The notes under the pieces are model-generated. The model saw only the letters and a program-made list of their open reading frames with translations, made no database searches and was not told the DNA's origin. The position numbers and the translations under genes were made by a program. 8,000 nucleotides of DNA from Pseudomonadota bacterium (GTDB taxonomy: Bacteria > Pseudomonadota > Gammaproteobacteria > GCA-001735895). Location of the stretch: contig JACZQS010000067.1 of the NCBI GenBank assembly GCA_022545625.1, positions 1-8,000 of the forward strand, read 5' to 3'. This document shows positions 1 to 5,403 of the stretch, piece by piece (the first letter of the stretch is position 1; each line of letters opens with the position of its first letter).

Positions 1-65
1 GGGTTGGGAGGATTGATTCACGCCGGAAAATAGGTGTCCTGGGTAAATTCTTCGGCACCCTGATC
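1..65. other. Left-edge sequence downstream of hemJ, nothing recognisable
   Basis: These 65 bases show no hairpin terminator, RNA gene or recognisable protein. After the hemJ stop the same frame on the minus strand continues for 15 codons to another stop, which is too short to interpret. A gene starting or ending further left cannot be judged from this window. Confidence 0.4.
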
Positions 66-488
66 TTAAAATGGTTTAACGACGGCCAGAATAACCACAG
101 CAAACAGAATTAATACTGGGAATTCATTGAACCAGCGAAACCAGAGCTGACTACGATGGCTGGTATTAGAGGCCAGGTCTTTTATAATCTTCCCGCAATA
201 AAAATGGTAGCCCACGAGGCTAAGTACAAGGACTAATTTGATTTTCAGCCAGAGCAGATGGGCATATGCCTGCCAGGCGTAATCGACCATTAACCAGGCT
301 CCAAATACCAGGGTCAATACCATCCAGGGCGTAATAAAACGATACAGTTTACTCTCCATCACACTCAGTCGATCCCTTAGCACCTCTTCCTCTGCCATCG
401 CATGATTGACAAATAAGCGAGGAAGATAAAACAATCCCGCGAACCAGGCGATCATAAAAATCAGGTGCAGAGCTTTAACCCAGATCAT
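66..488 (-). CDS. hemJ: HemJ-type protoporphyrinogen IX oxidase (CopD/UPF0093 family membrane protein)
   Basis: This 140-residue integral inner-membrane protein belongs to the HemJ family, which oxidises protoporphyrinogen IX to protoporphyrin IX, the penultimate step of heme synthesis, in bacteria lacking HemG and HemY. About four hydrophobic segments are visible (residues ~4-22, 52-71, 77-98 and 121-138). The hallmark N-terminus WVKALHLIFMIAWFAGLFYL contains the conserved His8 and is followed by PRLFV. Lys82 and Lys84 lie at the third segment, and the C-terminal RWFNEFPVLILF block is typical of the family. Length is normal. The ATG at 488 starts directly at the conserved N-terminus, though no strong Shine-Dalgarno sequence is visible. 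The gene is divergent from argC and no terminator is visible between its stop and the window edge. The family assignment is firm. The enzymatic role rests on family knowledge. Confidence 0.93.
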   Translation of the reverse strand: MIWVKALHLIFMIAWFAGLFYLPRLFVNHAMAEEEVLRDRLSVMESKLYRFITPWMVLTLVFGAWLMVDYAWQAYAHLLWLKIKLVLVLSLVGYHFYCGKIIKDLASNTSHRSQLWFRWFNEFPVLILFAVVILAVVKPF

Positions 489-527
489 TGAATGCCACGA
501 CGATACTTGCGGTTGGGCGGTATCTTG

Positions 528-556
528 ACTATAAAATGTGACATAGTTATTCGGAA
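528..556 (-). promoter_or_regulatory. Candidate hemJ promoter
   Basis: Read on the minus strand, TATAGT (533-528) resembles a sigma-70 -10 box. A weak -35 (TTCCGA, 556-551) sits 17 bases upstream; TTGTTC (559-554) is a better hexamer but at 20 bases. The implied start would leave a leader of about 30 bases before the hemJ ATG. This is a by-eye match in a 155-bp divergent spacer and is uncertain. Confidence 0.28.
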
Positions 557-577
557 CAAGGTAAATGCCTGTATTTT

Positions 578-606
578 ATTTTCTAGCGGGGCGATCTATG
601 TATAAT
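578..606 (+). promoter_or_regulatory. Candidate argC promoter with consensus -10
   Basis: A perfect TATAAT stands at 601-606 in the spacer upstream of argC. The -35 region 17 bases away (ATTTTC, 578-583) is poor, but it sits in a T-rich stretch (572-583). Transcription would start near 613, giving a leader of about 30 bases. I see no convincing ARG box (paired TGAAT/ATTCA halves), so arginine repression is not supported by the sequence. Confidence 0.45.
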
Positions 607-643
607 GCGCCGTTCATTTTAACCACAAAGACATCACTTTGAC

Positions 644-1672
644 ATGCTAAAGATCGGTATCGTTGGTGGCACGGGTTATACCGGGGTTGAACTGCTGCGC
701 TTGCTGGCAGAGCACCCTGGGACCCGAGTGGAGGTGATCACCTCCCGCTCAAATGCCGGTACCCCGGTGGTCGATGTGTTCCCGAACCTGCGCGGAAAGT
801 TCGATATTAAATTTAGCGAACCCGATGTGGATTCTTATCAAAACTGTGACCTGGTCTTCTTTGCAACACCGAACGGGGTTGCAATGGGTCAGGCCAAAGC
901 ATTACTTGACAAGGGTATCAAATTAATCGACCTCGCTGCGGATTTCAGAATTCAGGATATCGAGACCTGGGAGAAATGGTATGGCGAGGCCCATGCCTGC
1001 CCGTCCCTGGTGGAGCAGGCAGTATACGGTTTGCCCGAGTTGAATCGAGATGCGATCAAAACTGCCAGCCTGGTTGCCAATCCGGGATGTTACCCGACCA
1101 CGGTGATTCTTGCGTTATTGCCGCTATTACAAAACGGGTTGATCGAGCCTTCCAGCATCATTGCCGATTGTAAATCGGGTGTCAGTGGGGCCGGCAGGAA
1201 TGCCAATGTCGCTACGACTTATAGTGAATTGAGCGAATCGGTGAAGGCTTATGCTGTGACCGGGCATCGGCATTTACCCGAAATCAGACAAATCCTGCAG
1301 TCCATAAACAACCAGGCCGAACTGGTATTCGTCCCGCACCTGATGCCGATGATCCGTGGATTGCATGCAACCGTGTATGCCGATGCGAATAATACAGACA
1401 CGAATATTCAACAGGTATTCGAAAATTTCTACCGTGACGAACCATTTGTCGATGTGATGCCAGCCGGATCGCATCCTGAAACTCGCTCGGTAAAAGGCGC
1501 CAATCATTGCCGCATTGCAGTGCATTATCTAGATACGAGCAAAAAATATGTCGTATTGGCAGTGATCGATAATCTGGTCAAAGGCGCGGCCGGGCAGGCG
1601 ATTCAAAATATGAATCTGATGTTCGGACTCAACGAAACTACAGGTTTAAATGCACCGGGGATGATGCCATGA
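644..1672 (+). CDS. argC: N-acetyl-gamma-glutamyl-phosphate reductase
   Basis: ArgC catalyses the NADPH-dependent reduction of N-acetyl-glutamyl phosphate to the semialdehyde, the third step of arginine synthesis, in the cytoplasm. The 342-residue protein has the usual length of the short (type 1) family. The Rossmann nucleotide-binding motif GIVGGTGYTGVELL is at residues 5-18. The catalytic cysteine is Cys149 in NPGCYPT. The GHRHLPEI block (207-214) carries the conserved His used in catalysis, and PHLMPMIRG (231-239) is the other family signature. The ATG at 644 is two residues before the glycine-rich strand, as expected, though it has no clear Shine-Dalgarno sequence. The stop overlaps the next gene's start as ATGA (1669-1672), suggesting translational coupling to a membrane protein and a bactofilin unrelated to arginine synthesis. 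No other arg genes are in the window. Confidence 0.97.
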   Translation: MLKIGIVGGTGYTGVELLRLLAEHPGTRVEVITSRSNAGTPVVDVFPNLRGKFDIKFSEPDVDSYQNCDLVFFATPNGVAMGQAKALLDKGIKLIDLAADFRIQDIETWEKWYGEAHACPSLVEQAVYGLPELNRDAIKTASLVANPGCYPTTVILALLPLLQNGLIEPSSIIADCKSGVSGAGRNANVATTYSELSESVKAYAVTGHRHLPEIRQILQSINNQAELVFVPHLMPMIRGLHATVYADANNTDTNIQQVFENFYRDEPFVDVMPAGSHPETRSVKGANHCRIAVHYLDTSKKYVVLAVIDNLVKGAAGQAIQNMNLMFGLNETTGLNAPGMMP

Positions 1673-2394
1673 GCAAGGCGCATAAGGGGTTTAGAGTCAA
1701 GCAGCACAAACCCTGGAAAATGTGGGTAGGCATTTTCCTGGTATTACTGCTTTTTTGGGCGTTTTTTGTACTGGGCCAGGCTTATCAGTCTTACCAGTTA
1801 ATGCAACTCGACCTGGAAAGAGCGACCCTGCTGGCCAGGATTGACGAGCTTGAGTCACGCAACCACGGTCTGGTAAAGAAAAACGCGCAACTCGAAGGCT
1901 CCAGCAAAATTGAACACGATGCCTACAAGAAAACCAGCCAGACCCTGGTGAAACTCCAACGCGAAATCCTCGCGCAAGAGGAAGAACTGGTTTTTTATCA
2001 GGGCATTGTGTCTCCTGCCAATGCCGCGCTAGGGGTCAATTTACAGTCATTTCAGGTCAAGCAGAAAAATAATAAAAAATCTCTCAGTTACAAGCTGGTT
2101 TTGACCAAGCAGGGCAAAATTAGTCGTAAACTTAGAGGGGGCGTCAAAATTACTATTCGAGGCGAGGACGATAGCGGGACCAGGGAATTAAAACTATCTG
2201 ATATAAGGCTTGAAAATCCGGGAAAAGCGACTAAATTTAATTTTAAATACTTTCAAGTTTTCGAAGGTGATATTGCGTTTCCAGAAAAATTTACCCCTTA
2301 TGAAGTCGAAATTGACATCAATCCCACGACAAAAAAGGTAAAATCCTTCACGGAAACTATTTCATGGGCACGAGTGATGCTCGAGGAATTATAA
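1669..2394 (+). CDS. DUF6776-like single-pass membrane protein with coiled coil, function unknown
   Basis: This 241-residue protein has no assigned function; it resembles the family I know as DUF6776, found beside argC or bactofilin genes in gammaproteobacteria. A basic N-terminal tail (residues 1-17, rich in Lys and Arg) precedes one membrane segment (~18-36), so the tail is probably cytoplasmic by the positive-inside rule. A heptad-like, charged coiled coil follows (~45-108), ending in EEELVFYQGIVSP, which I recall as the best conserved part of the family. The C-terminal half (~120-235) is rich in alternating hydrophobic residues, suggesting a periplasmic beta domain. It has no HxH or HxxxD pair, so it is not an active M23 peptidase. 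The start overlaps the argC stop (ATGA) with GGGGA (1657-1661) as ribosome site. The bactofilin gene starts one base after its stop. A membrane or periplasmic partner for the bactofilin is an inference. Confidence 0.8.
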   Translation: MSKAHKGFRVKQHKPWKMWVGIFLVLLLFWAFFVLGQAYQSYQLMQLDLERATLLARIDELESRNHGLVKKNAQLEGSSKIEHDAYKKTSQTLVKLQREILAQEEELVFYQGIVSPANAALGVNLQSFQVKQKNNKKSLSYKLVLTKQGKISRKLRGGVKITIRGEDDSGTRELKLSDIRLENPGKATKFNFKYFQVFEGDIAFPEKFTPYEVEIDINPTTKKVKSFTETISWARVMLEEL

Positions 2395-2395
2395 T

Positions 2396-2836
2396 ATGTT
2401 TGGTAAAAAGACTAATTTTAGTTCGGCGCGAATCGATACCCTGATTGGCCAGGGAACAGAAATTAACGGTGATTTGGTATATGCCGGTGGTTTGCATGTG
2501 GATGGCAGAATTAATGGCAACGTGGTTGCAGAAGAAGGTAGTTCGTCGATACTAATACTGAGCGAATTCGGCCACATTGAAGGTGAAGTAAAGGTACCCA
2601 ATATAGTCATAAACGGAAAAATTGTCGGTGACGTACACGGATCGACTCGCGTAGAACTGGCGCCTAAATCTCGAATTAAAGGTAGCGTATATTATAATTT
2701 AATCGAAATGGCGATAGGTGCTGAAGTCAATGGTGCACTGGTTCACCAGCCCAATGACGGGAAACCACAAAAGGTGCTGGAGGATAAGTCCACCGAATGG
2801 AGTGAGCCCAGCGAACCCGTTATCGGCGAGCAGTAG
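2396..2836 (+). CDS. Bactofilin (polymer-forming cytoskeletal protein)
   Basis: Bactofilins are small proteins that polymerise without nucleotide into filaments lying on the cytoplasmic face of the membrane, where they localise wall enzymes and shape cells. The 146-residue product shows the family pattern: a short N-terminal tail, then a right-handed beta-helix core (~12-118) made of short repeats with glycine-rich turns, for example INGDLVYAGGLHVDGRINGNV, then IEGEVKVPNIVINGKIVGDV and GAEVNGALVH. The acidic, disordered C-terminal tail (~119-146) is also usual. A good ribosome site (GAGG, 2383-2386) lies inside the end of the upstream gene and only one base separates the stop from this ATG, so the two are very likely co-translated. 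The tight pairing suggests the upstream membrane protein is its membrane partner. The family call is firm, the cellular role here is not known. Confidence 0.92.
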   Translation: MFGKKTNFSSARIDTLIGQGTEINGDLVYAGGLHVDGRINGNVVAEEGSSSILILSEFGHIEGEVKVPNIVINGKIVGDVHGSTRVELAPKSRIKGSVYYNLIEMAIGAEVNGALVHQPNDGKPQKVLEDKSTEWSEPSEPVIGEQ

Positions 2837-2856
2837 TAAGTGAACCAAAATAGCTA

Positions 2857-2881
2857 ATAGTTGACTAAATTAGTCAGGAAA
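2857..2881 (+). promoter_or_regulatory. Putative type 1 IscR operator upstream of erpA
   Basis: The palindrome TGACTAAATTAGTCA (2862-2876) has perfect 7-base arms around a central A. It is embedded in a longer sequence starting ATAGT at 2857 and ending AGGAAA at 2881. Compared with the 25-base type 1 IscR motif as I recall it, I count 23 of 25 positions matching, the two exceptions being at the right end. The type 1 site is bound by [2Fe-2S]-IscR, and erpA is an established IscR target in E. coli. The site overlaps a TTGACT -35 box, as expected for repression. No IscR gene is in the window, so the regulator itself is inferred. Confidence 0.75.
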
Positions 2882-2889
2882 GCTAAGGT
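2861..2889 (+). promoter_or_regulatory. Candidate erpA promoter overlapping the IscR site
   Basis: TTGACT (2861-2866) is a five-of-six match to the -35 box. A 17-base spacer leads to TAAGGT (2884-2889), a weak -10 retaining the important TA and final T. The -35 lies inside the IscR-like palindrome. A weak -10 fits a regulated promoter, but the exact -10 is uncertain. The promoter would let erpA be expressed separately from the argC unit. Confidence 0.42.
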
Positions 2890-2914
2890 GGTCTAAGGCA
2901 TAAAGAGTGCAACT

Positions 2915-3295
2915 GTGAATATTACGATCGATGCAAATTTTGGGAAAATAGCTAGTCCGGTAACCGATACAGTACTGGATTTTTCGGATAATGCTGCGCG
3001 CAAGGTAAAAAATCTGATCGAAGAAGAAGGGAACCAGAAATTGAAATTACGAGTTTCGGTTTATGGTGGCGGATGCTCGGGTTTTCAATACTCGTTTTCG
3101 CTCGACGAGGAATCTAAAGATGGTGATAAAACGATCAAAAATATGGGCGTTAGCCTGGTGATTGATCCAATGAGTTATCAGTATCTGGCTGGCTCTGAGG
3201 TTGATTTCACCGACGAACTCGAAGGTGCAATGTTTGTCGTCAAAAACCCGAACGCCACTTCGACCTGTGGTTGTGGAGCCTCATTCTCAGTCTAG
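2915..3295 (+). CDS. erpA: Iron-sulfur cluster insertion protein ErpA (A-type carrier)
   Basis: ErpA is a cytoplasmic A-type carrier that delivers iron-sulfur clusters to apoproteins, including IspG/IspH of isoprenoid synthesis and respiratory enzymes. The three cluster-ligating cysteines are all present: Cys54 in GGGCSGFQY and Cys118 and Cys120 in STCGCGASFSV. The region between them (DPMSYQYLAGSEVDFTDELEG) is ErpA-like, closer to E. coli ErpA than to IscA or SufA as I recall them. At 126 residues it is about 12 longer than the E. coli protein, the extra lying at the N-terminus. The start is GTG at 2915, with AAGAG (2903-2907) seven bases upstream; no in-frame ATG exists before the conserved region, so the GTG is the reasonable choice. 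It appears to have its own IscR-controlled promoter and ends just before a strong terminator. Confidence 0.95.
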   Translation: MNITIDANFGKIASPVTDTVLDFSDNAARKVKNLIEEEGNQKLKLRVSVYGGGCSGFQYSFSLDEESKDGDKTIKNMGVSLVIDPMSYQYLAGSEVDFTDELEGAMFVVKNPNATSTCGCGASFSV

Positions 3296-3315
3296 TTTAC
3301 AGCACGCTGATAAAT

Positions 3316-3349
3316 AAAAAAAAGCTGGCTAATGCCAGCTTTTTTTATT
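3316..3349. terminator. Bidirectional rho-independent terminator between erpA and the convergent outer-membrane gene
   Basis: AGCTGGC (3323-3329) pairs perfectly with GCCAGCT (3334-3340) around a TAAT loop. Seven A residues precede the stem (3316-3322) and a run of T follows (3341-3346, then ATT). The T tract ends erpA transcripts on the plus strand, and the A tract acts as a T tract for the minus-strand gene ending at 3394. The location between convergent stop codons fits. Confidence 0.92.
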
Positions 3350-3393
3350 CCTGATCCAGCCTTGTTGCCACCGATCAGTGATATTCGAGGATT

Positions 3394-4140
3394 CTAGAAG
3401 TGATAATAGCCGTTTAGATAGATGCCATCGTATTCCAGGTCAGCATTGACATCAGTAACATCGTTCAGCTCGAGCGAAAACTTTTTATAACCACCCTCGA
3501 ATCCCAGGCCGCTGTCGGATTCGTATCCCAGCACGATGGAAATATCTTCTAACGAGTTGTCGCTGATATCGGCGCCGCTGAAATCGGCACCGATGTAGAA
3601 TCCGCTAAACGGTAAATCGAATCGGGCCGACAGGTAGAGTAGTGGTATGGTTTCGTCGATCGGTACTGGTGGTAAGCTTGAACCTGAGAGAGCGACTTCA
3701 CCATCAAAAATCTTTACGTCCAGACCAATATCCAGGTTGATCCAGTTATCCAGTATTTCGTAGTAGAGCACGATGTCATCATGGGATAGATCGAATGTCG
3801 AGGTGACCGCCCCCGTGTACAATTGACCTTGATATGTGAAGTTGGCATTTGGGTTGAAACCTGAAGCATCGAGATCAATATTCTGGTATCTGATATTAGG
3901 TAATAAAGGTATTGGATGCTCGAGCGTCAATACTAAATTCGATGAAGATATGTCCTCTAAGCCAAGGTCGTCCACCAGGTCTATCTGGGTATCGAGGGGA
4001 TCATCACCAATAAACGATCCAGTTAATTCAGGTTCCCAATAGTTGACGCCGATTTTGAAGCCGATGAAGTCTGCCCGCACGCTGGACACGCACAAAAACA
4101 GGAGGGTTGATAGGAGTAAAATAATCCGTGTAGTCTTCAT
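3394..4140 (-). CDS. TIGR04219-like outer membrane beta-barrel protein
   Basis: The precursor is 248 residues from the chosen ATG. It begins with a classical signal peptide (MKTTR, then a leucine-rich core, then SVRA) with probable cleavage after Ala23. The mature part has alternating amphipathic strands rich in aromatic residues (for example FIGFKIGVNYWEPEL, FSGFYIGADF and GIYLNGYYHF) and ends in Phe, the usual C-terminal signal for assembly by the BAM complex. The pattern and size fit the TIGR04219 family of small outer-membrane proteins, whose function is unknown to me. Loops are notably rich in Asp and Glu (GDDPLDTQIDLVDDLGLED). A GTG in frame at 4152 would add four residues, but the ATG at 4140 gives a cleaner signal peptide and has a weak GTGAG ribosome site. 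The gene is monocistronic by appearance, 138 bp downstream of anmK, and ends at the shared terminator. Confidence 0.82.
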   Translation of the reverse strand: MKTTRIILLLSTLLFLCVSSVRADFIGFKIGVNYWEPELTGSFIGDDPLDTQIDLVDDLGLEDISSSNLVLTLEHPIPLLPNIRYQNIDLDASGFNPNANFTYQGQLYTGAVTSTFDLSHDDIVLYYEILDNWINLDIGLDVKIFDGEVALSGSSLPPVPIDETIPLLYLSARFDLPFSGFYIGADFSGADISDNSLEDISIVLGYESDSGLGFEGGYKKFSLELNDVTDVNADLEYDGIYLNGYYHF

Positions 4141-4169
4141 ATGGTAGCTCACGAACGTAATTAAAAGAC

Positions 4170-4205
4170 AGATTAATAGTCTAGCATAGTGTGTAATAAA
4201 GACAC
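4170..4205 (-). promoter_or_regulatory. Candidate promoter for the outer-membrane protein gene
   Basis: On the minus strand TGCTAGACT gives an extended -10-like element (around 4186-4178) with GTGTCT as a weak -35 about 16 bases upstream (near 4203). A transcript starting near 4171 would leave a leader of about 30 bases before the ATG at 4140. The match is by eye and the -35 is poor. Confidence 0.3.
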
Positions 4206-4227
4206 GGGAGAGGGGTCTCGGTTCCCG
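4205..4227 (-). terminator. Possible weak terminator or hairpin after anmK
   Basis: CGGGA (4205-4209) pairs with TCCCG (4223-4227), and an inner GAG/CTC helix closes a GGGT loop with a three-base bulge. On the minus strand it is followed by TGTCTTTATT, which is only partly T-rich. It could attenuate read-through from the M23-anmK operon into the outer-membrane gene. The T tract is too weak for a confident call. Confidence 0.3.
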
Positions 4228-4239
4228 GCATATGTTAAA

Positions 4240-4267
4240 TATTTCGCTATTTGTTATAGCATAAATA
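4240..4267. repeat. AT-rich inverted repeat just downstream of anmK
   Basis: GCTAT (4246-4250) and ATAGC (4256-4260) form a perfect stem around a TTGTT loop. The stem is extended by TATTT (4240-4244) with AAATA (4263-4267) after a small internal mismatch. A further outer pair, GTTAAAT (4234-4240) and ATTTAAC (4272-4278), overlaps the left arm. It lies 11 bases after the anmK stop. It may be a 3' transcript structure or a protein site; no T tract follows on the minus strand. Confidence 0.4.
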
Positions 4268-4278
4268 CAACATTTAAC

Positions 4279-5403
4279 TTATTGCTGAAAATAGATGCCG
4301 CCAAGTAAAGTCTCGGAGCTCGCCCGGGTGACCGTAGGCAGGTTTCCAGCCTGCCGGTTCATGCTTTGTCTTGCCAGCCAGGCGAACGCGACAGCTTCGA
4401 CATAATCAGGATCGAGACCCAGCTGATTCGTGCTCAGAATCTGGCAATCAGCAAGCGCCTGCTGCAACCGTTTGATCAGGTAATGGTTGTGAACACCACC
4501 ACCACAGACAAAGCATTCGACCGGGATCGAGGGTAATTGTCCAATTCCCCTGGCTATCGTAATTGCGGTCAACTCAACCAGGGTTGCCTGCACATCTTCG
4601 CTTGCCAGGTCCGGATCTAACTGGGGTAACAGCCATTCGGGATTAAAATATTCTGTGCCGGTCGTTTTCGGCAATGCGCGCTGGAAATAAGCCTCATTGC
4701 CGAGCAAATTTTCCAGCAGCTTATCGATAATATTTCCACTTTGCGCCCATCTTCCCTGTTTGTCCCAGGTCTCCCCGTTGTGTCGGTTAATCCAGAAGTC
4801 AGACAGTGTATTGCCGGGGCCGGTATCAAACCCGATAACGTCCGACGCGGGGTCGGCGGGTAAATAAGTAATGTTGGCAATACCACCAATATTAATGATC
4901 GCTCGATCGCTGTCAGCCGAGCTAAACACGAATCGGTGAAATGCGGGTGCCAGTGGCGCTCCCTGTCCCCCTAGCGCCATATCCTTGCGTCTGAAATCAC
5001 CCACGGTAGTGATACCGGTTTTCGCAGCGATTATATTTGGGTCTCCAATTTGCAGGGTATACGGCAGGTCGGTGTCAGGGCTGTGCCGAATCGTTTGTCC
5101 GTGATTGCCGATTGCATGAATCGCTGCGATGTCGAGTTTTGCCGCCTCGAGTGAGCGGTTGACAATTTGCGCATAGGTATTGCCGAGTTCGACATCGAGC
5201 TGGCAGAGCTTGTCCAGGCTGGCTGTTCCGCTGATCGTAATCTCGCGAATTCGTTGCCTGAGTGACTGCTCGTAGGGATGGCTGGAGCAATGTATTAAGT
5301 TGGGCGGCTGTTGGGCGAAATCGACGATGGCAATATCAACACCGTCGAGACTGGTTCCCGACATTAGCCCAATATAAATATCACTGGACGAATCGTCCTG
5401 CAT
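4279..5403 (-). CDS. anmK: Anhydro-N-acetylmuramic acid kinase
   Basis: AnmK is a cytoplasmic enzyme of peptidoglycan recycling. It opens the 1,6-anhydro ring of anhydroMurNAc and phosphorylates it with ATP to give MurNAc-6-phosphate. The 374-residue protein has the usual length. The N-terminal signature IGLMSGTSLDGVD spans residues 11-23. A second family block, AIGNHGQTIRH, is at 97-107. GDFRRKDMALGGQGAPLAP (135-153) and INIGGIANIT (170-179) are further ATPase-fold blocks. Asp193 in GFDTGPGN is the expected catalytic base, and CGGGVHN (300-306) lies in the C-terminal nucleotide-binding half. The start codon overlaps the stop of the upstream M23 peptidase gene by one base (TAATG, 5405-5401 on the minus strand), and there is no strong ribosome site of its own, so it is probably translated by re-initiation. 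The pairing joins wall cleavage with recycling of a wall fragment. Confidence 0.96.
   Translation of the reverse strand: MQDDSSSDIYIGLMSGTSLDGVDIAIVDFAQQPPNLIHCSSHPYEQSLRQRIREITISGTASLDKLCQLDVELGNTYAQIVNRSLEAAKLDIAAIHAIGNHGQTIRHSPDTDLPYTLQIGDPNIIAAKTGITTVGDFRRKDMALGGQGAPLAPAFHRFVFSSADSDRAIINIGGIANITYLPADPASDVIGFDTGPGNTLSDFWINRHNGETWDKQGRWAQSGNIIDKLLENLLGNEAYFQRALPKTTGTEYFNPEWLLPQLDPDLASEDVQATLVELTAITIARGIGQLPSIPVECFVCGGGVHNHYLIKRLQQALADCQILSTNQLGLDPDYVEAVAFAWLARQSMNRQAGNLPTVTRASSETLLGGIYFQQ

Noticed and set aside
1..65. Frame continuing 15 codons past the hemJ stop on the minus strand (DQGAEEFTQDTYFPA, then stop)
   Set aside because: HemJ already ends at the family's normal C-terminus (VVKPF) and the stretch is too short to tell from chance.
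525..553. TTGACT (525-530) as the -35 box of an argC promoter
   Set aside because: No acceptable -10 lies 16-18 bases downstream (TATTCG at best), while a perfect TATAAT exists at 601-606.
539..554. Possible ARG box upstream of argC (ATTC half-site at 549-552)
   Set aside because: The other half does not match TGAAT at the right spacing, so there is no supported ArgR operator.
1669..2394. DUF6776-like protein as an M23 peptidase like bactofilin partners elsewhere
   Set aside because: No HxxxD or HxH zinc motifs occur in its C-terminal domain.
4141..4152. GTG start at 4152 for the outer-membrane protein
   Set aside because: The ATG at 4140 gives a standard signal peptide and has at least a weak ribosome site; the GTG has none.
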